NCBI RefSeq assembly: GCF_037081715.1
Contig: NZ_JAZDDH010000001.1
Coordinates: 372,001 to 436,000, forward strand
Length of the DNA stretch: 64,000 nt
Origin: Halalkalicoccus sp. CG83
Lineage (GTDB): Archaea > Halobacteriota > Halobacteria > Halobacteriales > Halalkalicoccaceae
Direction: 5' to 3'
The translations under genes and the position numbers were made by a program. Every line of letters begins with the position of its first letter. Position 1 is the stretch's first letter. The notes under the pieces were generated by a model. That model was not told the DNA's origin. It made no database searches and saw nothing but the letters and a program-made list of their open reading frames with translations. Shown in pieces: positions 43,969 through 52,105 of the stretch.

Positions 43969-44997
43969 TCAGTAGTGGTAGACCTCGTTACGAACGCCGC
44001 CGTCGACGTCGAGGTCGTCCGTCTCGACCGGACCGGCGCCCGAGGTGACCGAGATGGCGTCGCGTGCCCCGCCGCCATTGATCGAGCAGTCCTCGATGTC
44101 CGCCGACTCACATCCCGGCATCACGCGGATGGCCTCGGTCTGGCTGATCGACATGTAGATGTCGAGGCCGCTGATCTCGATGTCGCCGCCGTCACAGCGA
44201 ACCGGGCGCTGGCCGCCGAAGCCGGGGATGTCCTCGTCGTACTCGAACTCCGCGTCCTTCAGCGAACACTTCTCACCGTCGAGGCGGACACCCGCGACGT
44301 TGGTATTCACGAACTTCCCCCCCTTGACGTGGACCTCGCCTTCGCTGCTCGTACAGTAGATCCCGTTGTCGGGGAACGGGCCGATGACACAGTCTTCGAT
44401 CGTGAGGTTTCCGGCGTGGTGGTTGCTGACGAGCATACCGGTACCGCCGTTGCCGCTGCTCGAGTCCTCGCCGCCGTCGGGCATCTCGACGTTCGAAACG
44501 TTGCCGTCGCCGTCGTCCGAGTGGAGGCCGACGAGCATCGGTCCCTTGCCGGAACCGCTGTGCTTGCCTCGGAAGCTGACGTTGCTCACGTCGAGGTCGT
44601 CCCGCGCCTGGCACTCGAGGGCGCGTCCGTCTGTGCTGCTCCCGGTGAGATCGAAATTGAGATCTCTGATCTCCAGGTCGTCGATCGGACTCTTCGAGGT
44701 CCCGCATTTGAGGACGTAGCCGCTCGTGGAGGGGACCTCGATCGTCGCGCCGTTGCCGTTTATCGTGAGCTCGTCGAGACCGGTAGCCCGTATCGTGTCG
44801 TCTATCTTGTAAACGGTATCGGAGTCGAGGTTGACCGTCCCCCCGCTCTCGATCTCGTCTTCGAGCTCCGATTCGCTGCCGACGTCAGCCGCACCGACGG
44901 CCGAACCGATCATCGGCGTCGCGGCGACTCCCGCGATCGCACTCAGATAACTTCTGCGGTTAATACTACGATTATCTCCGTCAGTCCTCTGCACCAT
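43969..44997 (-). CDS. Tat-exported right-handed beta-helix protein
   Basis: 342 residues from MVQRTDGDNRSINRRSYLSA. The Tat signal RRSYLSAIAG is followed by a helix ending GSAVGAAD. The rest is a parallel-beta-helix repeat: LTINGNGATIEV, LEIRDLNFDL, LDVSNVSFRG, LTIEDCVIGP, IEISGLDIYM, ADIEDCSING. Such proteins bind or cut polysaccharides at the cell surface. An in-frame ATG at 45066 adds 23 residues before the Tat motif and is less likely. Confidence 0.82.
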   Translation of the reverse strand: MVQRTDGDNRSINRRSYLSAIAGVAATPMIGSAVGAADVGSESELEDEIESGGTVNLDSDTVYKIDDTIRATGLDELTINGNGATIEVPSTSGYVLKCGTSKSPIDDLEIRDLNFDLTGSSTDGRALECQARDDLDVSNVSFRGKHSGSGKGPMLVGLHSDDGDGNVSNVEMPDGGEDSSSGNGGTGMLVSNHHAGNLTIEDCVIGPFPDNGIYCTSSEGEVHVKGGKFVNTNVAGVRLDGEKCSLKDAEFEYDEDIPGFGGQRPVRCDGGDIEISGLDIYMSISQTEAIRVMPGCESADIEDCSINGGGARDAISVTSGAGPVETDDLDVDGGVRNEVYHY

Positions 44998-45399
44998 TAC
45001 GTTGTAACGACATCGACCCCGACATGTATCTTTTCTGTATTCGAGACCGGCTTCAGAGTACATCATACGGGTTATATGTATCGAATCGATGGGATGAAGG
45101 CAGGCGTTTAGAACGAGTCAGAACACCGTTTTATTCTCTGTATTTCACGTTCGATTGACGGGTAATCGACCTCGCGATCCGTCTCGCTGCTACGAGGACC
45201 ACCGTCCGTCGGTTGCAACCGGTTCTATATCCCGGTCCCGTTTCCCGTCGAAACGCCGTCTCGACCTCTAGTATCCGGGACGAAATAATAGTCTGACAGT
45301 AGTTACCACGAAACGATCTGTCGTTGGTAGCGATCTGAGTCTCTCTACTGGACGAATTAACCGAGATATAAGTAAAGGGACGCTGGATATAGATGAACT
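44998..45399. other. Intergenic region between divergent secreted-protein genes
   Basis: No gene seen. It is AT-richer than its surroundings. On the right TTAACCGAGATATAAGTAAAGGG (in part, 45357-45379) supplies a good TATA box, GAGATATAAG, about 35 bases before the deacetylase start at 45400. The left part may hold the promoter of the beta-helix gene. Confidence 0.5.
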
Positions 45400-46587
45400 A
45401 TGACAGTATCCTCTCGCAACGATCTCCCGCGCCGGTCATTCCTCCGAACCACGGCTGGTGCGGCCGTTCTCGCGTCGACGTCCCTGACGAGACCGGCATT
45501 CGCACGGACGGACGTGGACGGTGAACCGGCCGGCTATCTGGTGTTCACGTACGACGACGGCACCATCGAGGACTACGAGAAGACCTTCCGAGTGCACGAG
45601 GAGTACGACGTTCCCGGCTGTGTGGCGGCTTCTCCCGGGATGCTCGGCTCCTCGGACGACTGGGTCGATCCCGCCCAGCTCCGTGAGATGTACGACGCCG
45701 GCTGGGAGGTCCTCTCGCACACGATCAAACATCGCGCGATCGGAGAGATCTCGGTTACGGAGGACGTCGAGGCGGGAGACACCGAGATCGCCGTCGCCTC
45801 GAACCGTCACGGTCGCTATGCCGGCGACCCCGTTGCACTTCTCGACGCCGAGGGCATCGTCGCCGAAGCCGTCGTCGCCGGCCGGAACGGGAGCGGTGAC
45901 GGCCAGTACATCGAACTCGAGGAGCCGATCGAGACGGACGTCTCGGGGGACGACTGCTACGTTCGATACACCGACGAGTTCACCCGCGAGATCCTCGCGG
46001 AGTCGAAGGCCCAGTTAGAGGAGATCGTCGGAGAGGACCAGGTAACGGGGTTCGTCTACCCCTACGAACGTCACGACGGTCTGGCGGCGGAGATCGTCCC
46101 CGAGTACTACGAGACTACGCCGCGTGCCTTCACCGGCAACGGACTCAACCCCTCTCACGGTTCGGATCCGTTCTCGATCTCCCGGGAGTACTACGAGGAG
46201 GGCCGGATGAACGAGGAGGAACTCGCGACGTTTCTCGATACGGTCGCGAACGAGCCCGACTTCGGGATCCTCGCCTCCCACAGCAGCTACGATACCCTCA
46301 CCGAGGAACGGATCTCGACTGCGATCGAGATGGCGCTTGAGCGCGACATCGCGATCGTTACCCTCCAGGAGGCGCTCGACGTCTTCGGCATCGTCGAAGC
46401 ACCCGATCGTTCCACCGAGGCAGCCGACGAGAACGCCGACGAAACCGACGCTCCGGAGGAGACCGAGAGCCAGGAGCGCGAAGAGGACGAGGAGGAGCAG
46501 TCCGAGGGCCGTTCGCCCGGTTCGTCGACTTCATCAAGTCGGTGTTCGACTCGATCGCTAGTTCCGGTGAGTAGAACGACAACATAG
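45400..46587 (+). CDS. Tat-exported polysaccharide deacetylase, C-terminus possibly frameshifted
   Basis: 395 residues. Tat signal RRSFLRTTAGAAV, then a NodB-like domain (about 50-330): FTYDDGTIEDYEKTF with the metal Asp pair, WEVLSHTIKHRAIGE with the HxxxH-type pair, FVYPYERHDG. An inserted acidic segment is at 120-185. After an Asp/Glu-rich tail the ending switches to SSTSSSRCSTRSLVPVSRTTT, in part, which is unlike halophilic protein. In another frame the same DNA reads ARFVDFIKSVFDSIASSGE and stops at 46574, so a base seems missing near 46507-46510. The core enzyme is unaffected. Confidence 0.83.
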   Translation: MTVSSRNDLPRRSFLRTTAGAAVLASTSLTRPAFARTDVDGEPAGYLVFTYDDGTIEDYEKTFRVHEEYDVPGCVAASPGMLGSSDDWVDPAQLREMYDAGWEVLSHTIKHRAIGEISVTEDVEAGDTEIAVASNRHGRYAGDPVALLDAEGIVAEAVVAGRNGSGDGQYIELEEPIETDVSGDDCYVRYTDEFTREILAESKAQLEEIVGEDQVTGFVYPYERHDGLAAEIVPEYYETTPRAFTGNGLNPSHGSDPFSISREYYEEGRMNEEELATFLDTVANEPDFGILASHSSYDTLTEERISTAIEMALERDIAIVTLQEALDVFGIVEAPDRSTEAADENADETDAPEETESQEREEDEEEQSEGRSPGSSTSSSRCSTRSLVPVSRTTT

Positions 46588-46656
46588 TATCTTATTTCCA
46601 TCATGAAATAGAAGACATATAGTGGGTGGAGTCGTTCGTACGCCGGGCGAACAACG

Positions 46657-47541
46657 GTGAAGGGCAACATCGATCGAGCACAGCGGGTCGCCGAGACCGT
46701 GGATCTCATCTCGAAGAAGTGGCATCCAGTGATCATCCAACGGCTGATCGAGGACGGACCGCTGGGCTTCAACGAACTCAAGGAACGAATCGAAGACGTC
46801 TCCGCGAAGGTGCTGACGGACAGCCTCGAGGATCTCACGGAGAACGAACTAGTCGAACGGACGGTGATCAGCGAGTCGCCGCTCCGGGTCGAGTACGAAC
46901 TAACGGAAACGGGGCGGGAGCTACAGGGGGCGATGGAGGCGCTGGCGACGTGGGGCGATCGCCACCTCGATCCGGAGCCGAACCCGACGGTCCTCATCGT
47001 CGACGACGATCCGCGCCTACTCAACATGCACGCCGACTGGCTCGAGGACGACTACACCGTCGAACGAGCCTACGACGGTCAGGAAGCGTTTCGAAAGCTC
47101 GACGAGTCGGTCGACGTCGTCCTGCTCGACCGGCGCATGCCGGGTCTCTCCGGCGAAGAGGTGCTCGAACGGATCCGTGGCTGGGGAATCGACTGTCGGG
47201 TGGTGATGCTCTCGGCGGTCGATCCGGACTTCGACGTCCTCGACATGGGTTTCGACGGCTACGTCGTCAAACCCGGGTTCCGCGACGAGATCCGTGACGT
47301 GATCACGGACGTGCTCGCGCGTGACATGCACGAGCAGCCGGTCCAGGAGTACCTGGCGCTGTCGGCGAAGGAGGCGCTGCTTCGGGCGGAGAAGACCCGG
47401 ACCGAACTCCGAGAAAACGACGCGTACGTTCGGCTCGTCGAGCGACTCGAGCGCCTGGAGACCGAACTCGACGAGACGACGGAACGGGCGACGGAGGACG
47501 AACGACTTAGGGCGCTGATAGGCGGCCCCGGCGAGCAGTAA
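46657..47541 (+). CDS. HxlR-type HTH fused to receiver and HalX domains
   Basis: 294 residues from a GTG at 46657. Residues 1-105 are an HxlR winged helix (VDLISKKWHPVIIQRLIEDGPLGFNELKE, in part, and DLTENELVERTV). Residues 110-220 are a receiver with DDDPR, the phospho-Asp in VVLLDRRMPG, the Ser/Thr position in VVMLSA and the Lys in YVVKPGF. The C-terminal 70 residues are the HalX helix pair. It is a response regulator with its own DNA-binding domain at the N-terminus. A likely partner is the receiver-kinase gene just downstream. Confidence 0.88.
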   Translation: MKGNIDRAQRVAETVDLISKKWHPVIIQRLIEDGPLGFNELKERIEDVSAKVLTDSLEDLTENELVERTVISESPLRVEYELTETGRELQGAMEALATWGDRHLDPEPNPTVLIVDDDPRLLNMHADWLEDDYTVERAYDGQEAFRKLDESVDVVLLDRRMPGLSGEEVLERIRGWGIDCRVVMLSAVDPDFDVLDMGFDGYVVKPGFRDEIRDVITDVLARDMHEQPVQEYLALSAKEALLRAEKTRTELRENDAYVRLVERLERLETELDETTERATEDERLRALIGGPGEQ

Positions 47542-47696
47542 CGTGATTGAACGGACGGCTCTACCATGACCTGGATTCCATTCCTGCGGACGAACACACG
47601 ACCAGAACACGACCACCATCGACGACGGCCGATCGGCTCTTCTCGATTGCCGATCCTCCACGATCGATCTAACGACGCGACCATCGGTGTCCACTC

Positions 47697-48788
47697 ATGA
47701 CGGGGTCGACTCGTCCCGACCGGGTCGTGTTGATCGAGGACAACCCCGGTGACGCTCGCCTGATCGAGGAGATGCTCGCCGAGTGCCGTCGTTCCGGCGA
47801 ACCGACGGCTGACGTCCACCACGCGGAATCTCTCGCCGCCGGCCTCGATCGGCTCACCACCGACGAACCGGACGTCGTTCTGCTCGATCTCCAGCTTCCG
47901 GACAGCTCGGGTCTCGAGACTCTCGAGACGCTCCTCGATCGTGTCGAGGGCGTTCCGGTGGTCGTCCTGACGGGGATGCCCGAGACGGCCCTCGGTATCG
48001 AGGCCGTCGCCAACGGTGCACAGGACTATCTCGTAAAGGACGACGTGACCCCCGAGGTGCTCTCGCGGACGATCCGTTACTCGATCGAACGAAAGCGAAC
48101 CGAGCGCGAACTCGAACGCCGAACCGAGGAGCTCACGATCCTGAACCACCTCACTCGTCACGACATCCGTAACGACATCAGCCTCGTCGTTGGTCGGGCG
48201 CGAGAGCTGGCAGAACACGTCGAACCCCGGGGTCAGAGTGCCCTCGACGAGATCGTTCAATCGAGCAACCACGTCCTCCAACTGACTCGCACCGTCGGCG
48301 ACGTCGTCGAATCGATCTCGGAGGAGGAGACTGACCTTCGGCCGGTCGTGTTATCACGGGTGCTCGGGATCGAGATCGAGAAGGCCCAGGGATTGTATCA
48401 AGGCGCCGAGATCTCGCTCGAGGGCGACGTCGCGGGGGTTCGCGTTCGCGCGAACGATCTGCTCTCCTCGGTCGTGGGGAACCTGATCAGCAACGCCGTC
48501 TTCTACAACGACAAGGCGGTCCCCGTCGTCGTCCTCACCGTCGAGGCCGACGAGGAGATCGTGACCCTTCGCGTCGCGGACAACGGGCCCGGCATCCCCG
48601 ACCGACGAAAGGACAGCGTCTTCGCGAAGGGCGAACGCGGTCCGGGGAGCGCGGGGATGGGAATCGGCCTCTCGTTGGTGGATCGTCTCGTCGAACGGTA
48701 CGGAGGCGAGATCCACATCGAGGACAACGAGCCCGTCGGATCGGTTTTCCGTGTCGAGCTGCTTCGGGCGCCGGCCACGAACCCCTGA
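47697..48788 (+). CDS. Receiver-histidine kinase hybrid
   Basis: 363 residues. Residues 5-125 are a receiver: IEDNPGDAR, VVLLDLQLPD with the phospho-Asp, VVVLTGMP, DYLVKDD. A coiled-coil linker (TERELERRTEELTILN) leads to a HisKA-like H box LTRHDIRNDISLVVG and a HATPase_c domain with NLISNAVFYN, ADNGPGIPD and GMGIGLSLVDRLV. No transmembrane or PAS part is seen. It follows the HxlR-receiver gene on the same strand by 155 bases, so a phosphorelay between them is likely. Confidence 0.88.
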   Translation: MTGSTRPDRVVLIEDNPGDARLIEEMLAECRRSGEPTADVHHAESLAAGLDRLTTDEPDVVLLDLQLPDSSGLETLETLLDRVEGVPVVVLTGMPETALGIEAVANGAQDYLVKDDVTPEVLSRTIRYSIERKRTERELERRTEELTILNHLTRHDIRNDISLVVGRARELAEHVEPRGQSALDEIVQSSNHVLQLTRTVGDVVESISEEETDLRPVVLSRVLGIEIEKAQGLYQGAEISLEGDVAGVRVRANDLLSSVVGNLISNAVFYNDKAVPVVVLTVEADEEIVTLRVADNGPGIPDRRKDSVFAKGERGPGSAGMGIGLSLVDRLVERYGGEIHIEDNEPVGSVFRVELLRAPATNP

Positions 48789-48812
48789 TCGCGTCGTGAC
48801 ACCGATAACACC

Positions 48813-50129
48813 ATGTCGGGCGATCCGGATGGGTACGCACGTGACTCACAGGAGCCGACCGACGGCCGTGGTAGGATGGTAGCGGAGCGACTCGACGTGG
48901 CGTTCGTCCCCGCGGAGTGTCCCGGCAGCGAGGGCAGCGGCGCGACCCATAGTTCGACGGTCTACATCGAGCGGCTCTCACGCCGCCACGACCTGACCGT
49001 GTACGTCTCGACTCAGATGGACGCGTCCGACGCGGACCTGCCGGCCCGCGACCGGGTCGAGTACGTCCTTCACGACCGGCTCCCGAAGCTTCCCCACCCG
49101 ATCTTCACGAAGATCGACGCGCTCCGCGAGGAGAGCGAAGCGCTCGAGAGCCACGACCTGGTCCACTCCTACTCCTCCGCGTTCATCCCCGTGCTGGCCG
49201 ATCTCTCGGTTCCGACGTTGATGACGCTCAACTCCTATCTGCCGGTCTGTCCGAAAGCGGATCTCCTCTATCACGGCGAGCGCAAGTGTTCCGGCCCCGG
49301 TCCGCTCAAGTGCGCCGGCTGCGTCCCGGCGACGGCGTTGAAGCGCCGGCAGGGGATCGAGGCGGAGCTCCGGCAGGGTTACGTCTCGGCCGGACAGATC
49401 CCCTTCGTCAGACGGTCGATCGAGCGCGCCGACGAGGTCACCGCCTACCACGCGCTCTCACCGCATCTCCGCGAGGACTACGCCGACATCGGTTTTCCCG
49501 AGGAAGCGATCACCGTCATCCCTCACTTCTACGACGACCACTTCCATCGACCGGCGGAGTCACCGGGCGAGCCCACCGATCCGGTCTCGCTGCTCTATGT
49601 CGGCGCGCTTCAGGACATCAAGGGCGTCGACACGTTGGTTCGAGCGCTTCCTCTACTTCGCGAGGCCGGCTACGACGTCGAACTCCGGATCGCGGGTCGC
49701 GGACCGTACGAGTCGACGCTCCGTTCGCTCGCCCGTGAACTGGGCGTCCAGGGCTCGATCCACTGGTACGGCTACGTCGACCACGACGAACTCCCGGACC
49801 TGTACGCGGATTCGGACGCGTTCGTCTACCCCGGCGTGATCGACGAGCCGTTCGGCCGAGTGATGCTCGAGGCGCTCGCGAGTCAGACGCCGATCCTGAG
49901 TTCGGACGTCGGCAGCATGGACTACATCGTCGGACCGGCGGGTGCGCTGTTCGAACCGGGCGACGAGCGCTCGCTGGTTCGCGCCTTCGAGAGCCTCCAC
50001 GAGAACTACGCCGATCACCAGGAGGCGATCTCCCACCAGCTCGAGCGCTTCTCCGAGGAACGGGTGATCGACTCGCTGAGTTCGCTGTACGCCGATACGG
50101 CACTCTCGTCGGTCGATCACGAGGTCTGA
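48813..50129 (+). CDS. Family 4 glycosyltransferase
   Basis: 438 residues with the GT-B fold. The N-terminal half binds the acceptor; the C-terminal half has LLYVGALQDIKGVDTLV, ELRIAGRGPYESTL, the IHWYGYVDHDELPDLYADSDAFVYPG stretch in part, and the donor-site PFGRVMLEALASQTPIL with the two Glu. It may add a sugar to a lipid-linked glycan. A Cys-rich loop CSGPGPLKCAGC, in part, near residues 158-169 is unusual. Likely start is ATG 48813, though ATG 48876 would also fit (MVAERLDVAFVPAE). Confidence 0.87.
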   Translation: MSGDPDGYARDSQEPTDGRGRMVAERLDVAFVPAECPGSEGSGATHSSTVYIERLSRRHDLTVYVSTQMDASDADLPARDRVEYVLHDRLPKLPHPIFTKIDALREESEALESHDLVHSYSSAFIPVLADLSVPTLMTLNSYLPVCPKADLLYHGERKCSGPGPLKCAGCVPATALKRRQGIEAELRQGYVSAGQIPFVRRSIERADEVTAYHALSPHLREDYADIGFPEEAITVIPHFYDDHFHRPAESPGEPTDPVSLLYVGALQDIKGVDTLVRALPLLREAGYDVELRIAGRGPYESTLRSLARELGVQGSIHWYGYVDHDELPDLYADSDAFVYPGVIDEPFGRVMLEALASQTPILSSDVGSMDYIVGPAGALFEPGDERSLVRAFESLHENYADHQEAISHQLERFSEERVIDSLSSLYADTALSSVDHEV

Positions 50130-50251
50130 TTCGGTTCCGACCGGCGCTCGACGAGGTGGCGGTCGATCCTCTCGCGTCCGGTGGACGCACCGCTACCGTC
50201 GTTCGTCACCACCGCGAAAAAACTTCGAGAACTCGATGTCGACTCGGACGT

Positions 50252-50581
50252 TTACAGGTCGGACTCGTTGTCGGACTCGTTGAGACCGGACTCGTTGTCG
50301 GACTCGTTGAGACCGGACTCGTTGTCGGACTCGTTGAGACCGGACTCGTTGTCGGACTCGTTGAGACCGGACTCGTTGTCCTCGCCGCCGAGACCGGACT
50401 CGTTGTCCTCGGACTCGTTGTCCTCGCCGCCGAGACCGGACTCGTTGTCCTCCGATCCGTTCTCTTCTTCTTCGCCGCCGTCGCCGCCGTCGCCGCCCTG
50501 GTCGGTACAGCCCGCGAGCGCGAAGATGCTTGCCGCGCCTGCCGCCTCGACGAATCGCCGTCTGCTGAGTTTTTCTCTCAT
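50252..50581 (-). CDS. Tat lipoprotein made of NES sequon repeats
   Basis: 109 residues. MREKLSRRRFVEAAGAASI is a Tat signal, and the lipobox LAGC gives a lipid-anchored Cys. After a GGDGG linker and EEEENG, the chain is a repeat of DNESGLNES and GGEDNESGL types up to the end. It contains 12 NES and one NGS, which are N-glycosylation sequons (N-x-S). No globular domain is seen. The likely role is a glycosylated surface stalk or tether; that is inference. It lies beside glycosyltransferase genes. Confidence 0.75.
   Translation of the reverse strand: MREKLSRRRFVEAAGAASIFALAGCTDQGGDGGDGGEEEENGSEDNESGLGGEDNESEDNESGLGGEDNESGLNESDNESGLNESDNESGLNESDNESGLNESDNESDL
50256..50432 (-). repeat. 27-base coding minisatellite in the lipoprotein gene
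   Basis: Four 27-base units run 50256-50363, of which three (50283-50309, 50310-50336, 50337-50363) are identical; each encodes two NES sequons. Variant units follow at 50364-50390 and 50391-50432. Exact copies suggest recent or ongoing slippage, so length may differ between strains. Confidence 0.9.
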
Positions 50582-50901
50582 TGGTTAACCCATCGACCCG
50601 TACAGGCCCCAAGGGGATTACTATACTCGATCTAAGGGACGGGAGCCGGCCGAACCCGGTCTAGCTGGGTGCAAATCCGTGAAACTGAGTGAAAGAGTCC
50701 GTAACGATGGGTTTAGCCACTCCCTTTGCGGCCCGGTTCGTCGGAGGCACGTTCGTATTAGATCCCGGATAATTCGGGAGCGGCAATTAATGCATATAAA
50801 AAAAGCCTTTACGCCGCGGCCGGTACTGATCGCACGAAGACGTATGACTCGGCTCTCGCCTCGCCTCCGAACGCCCCCTCGATTCGACGCCCGAACGCCG
50901 T
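50582..50901. other. Intergenic region between divergent surface-protein genes
   Basis: No gene supported; a 76-codon frame at 50679 has no haloarchaeal composition. A TATA box TGCATATAAA (50791-50800) points to the membrane HTH gene at 50902 with a leader of about 75 bases, and GAGTATAGTAATC read on the minus strand (about 50616-50628) could serve the lipoprotein gene. TCCCG/CGGGA (50763-50779) is a short hairpin. Confidence 0.45.
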
Positions 50902-52101
50902 ATGGGTGAGCGCACGCTCCTCGTCGTTCTGGCCGGCGTCGTCCTCGTCTGCGTCGCTGCCGGGGTCGTCGGCGTCGGATCGGGGGTGGGTTCGGCTGCT
51001 CCTATCGGGGACGACACCGGCGGTGCCAGCGGGGCGGCCGCCGGCGACGGCTCTCCGGGCGTCCACGCGATGGACGTCTCGGGACCGGGTTACATCGACG
51101 ACCAGTACGAGACGGTCGGCGACCATCCCGGCCCGCCGTACGTCTGGAGTACCGAACCGCTCGAGGTCGAGGCCGTCCTCGGCGGCGAGGAGGGTGCCGA
51201 GTACGTCGTCTGTGCCAGCGCGACCGACGAGGAGGGGAACGAGATCCACGACTACGGCTGCCAGACCACGACGGTCGGAGCCGACGGCGAGGAGACGGTC
51301 TCGTTCACGACCAAGTGGCCGGATGAGAACGAGGAGGGCGTCTGGATCACCGTCGAGGCGGAACACCAGGGGACGGGCGACCGCTACTACGAGACCACGG
51401 CAGTGACGCTGATTCACCCTGAAGGCGATCTCTCCGGCGATGGTCTGAGCAACGCCCGCGAGGTCGAACTGGGAACCGACTTCACCACGCCCGACACCAG
51501 CGGTAACGGACTGACCGACTGGGAGGAGGTGCGGGTGTACGGTACCGACCCGTTGAAGGCCGACACCACCGGCGATGGAGTGGACGACGGGACCATCGCC
51601 CGCTTTCCGGGTAACCTCGACCCGACCCAGCCGTACGTTCTCCACCTCTACATCGGCGGCATCCTCGTGGTACTGGGTCTGTTGATCGTCGGCGGCGGGG
51701 CGCTGGGATGGAAGGCGATGCAGCGCTACACGGGGAGGACCGAACGCGACGCGAGCGCCGGCGACGATCGATCCGAACCACCGGTCTCGACGGAGTCCTC
51801 ACCACCGTCCGTCGAATCGGAGGCGTCGTCACCGCCGTCGGTTGAGACGGCTGGTGAGGGCGAGGGGCCGCCGCTGACCAAGGAGGAGGAGATCTGTCGG
51901 CTGCTCCGCGAACACGCCGGACGGATGAAGCAGTCACAACTCGTCGAACGGACCGACTGGTCACAGGCGACCGTGAGTCGGCTGTTGACCCGACTCGAAC
52001 AGGAGGGGACGGTCACGAAGCTCCGGGTCGGACGCGAGAACATCGTCGAACTCCGCGACCCCGAGTCGACCGAACGGCAGGGGGCCGCCGACGCCCAGTG
52101 A
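50902..52101 (+). CDS. Membrane-anchored HTH regulator with calcium-type extracellular repeats
   Basis: 399 residues. An N-terminal signal/anchor (about 5-32) is followed by an acidic extracellular domain, then DLSGDGLSNAREVELGTD and DTSGNGLTDWEEV...GTDPLKADTTGDGVDDG, which are thrombospondin type-3-like calcium motifs (DxDGLxNxxE). A transmembrane helix (YIGGILVVLGLLIVGGGAL) follows at about 250-270. The cytosolic part has a Ser/Glu linker and a winged-helix HTH (KEEEICRLLREHAGRMKQSQLV, in part; DWSQATVSRLLTRLEQEGTV). It looks like a one-piece transmembrane signal transducer. The stop is 4 bases from the end of the convergent DUF1616 gene. Confidence 0.82.
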   Translation: MGERTLLVVLAGVVLVCVAAGVVGVGSGVGSAAPIGDDTGGASGAAAGDGSPGVHAMDVSGPGYIDDQYETVGDHPGPPYVWSTEPLEVEAVLGGEEGAEYVVCASATDEEGNEIHDYGCQTTTVGADGEETVSFTTKWPDENEEGVWITVEAEHQGTGDRYYETTAVTLIHPEGDLSGDGLSNAREVELGTDFTTPDTSGNGLTDWEEVRVYGTDPLKADTTGDGVDDGTIARFPGNLDPTQPYVLHLYIGGILVVLGLLIVGGGALGWKAMQRYTGRTERDASAGDDRSEPPVSTESSPPSVESEASSPPSVETAGEGEGPPLTKEEEICRLLREHAGRMKQSQLVERTDWSQATVSRLLTRLEQEGTVTKLRVGRENIVELRDPESTERQGAADAQ

Positions 52102-52105
52102 GCGG

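Noticed and set aside
50256-50432. 27-base repeats that could be taken for a CRISPR array
   Set aside because: Repeats are directly adjacent without spacers, in frame, and code for part of a lipoprotein.
50679-50909. 76-codon frame between the lipoprotein and the membrane HTH gene
   Set aside because: Arg-rich composition and overlap with the start of a clear gene; no recognisable domain.
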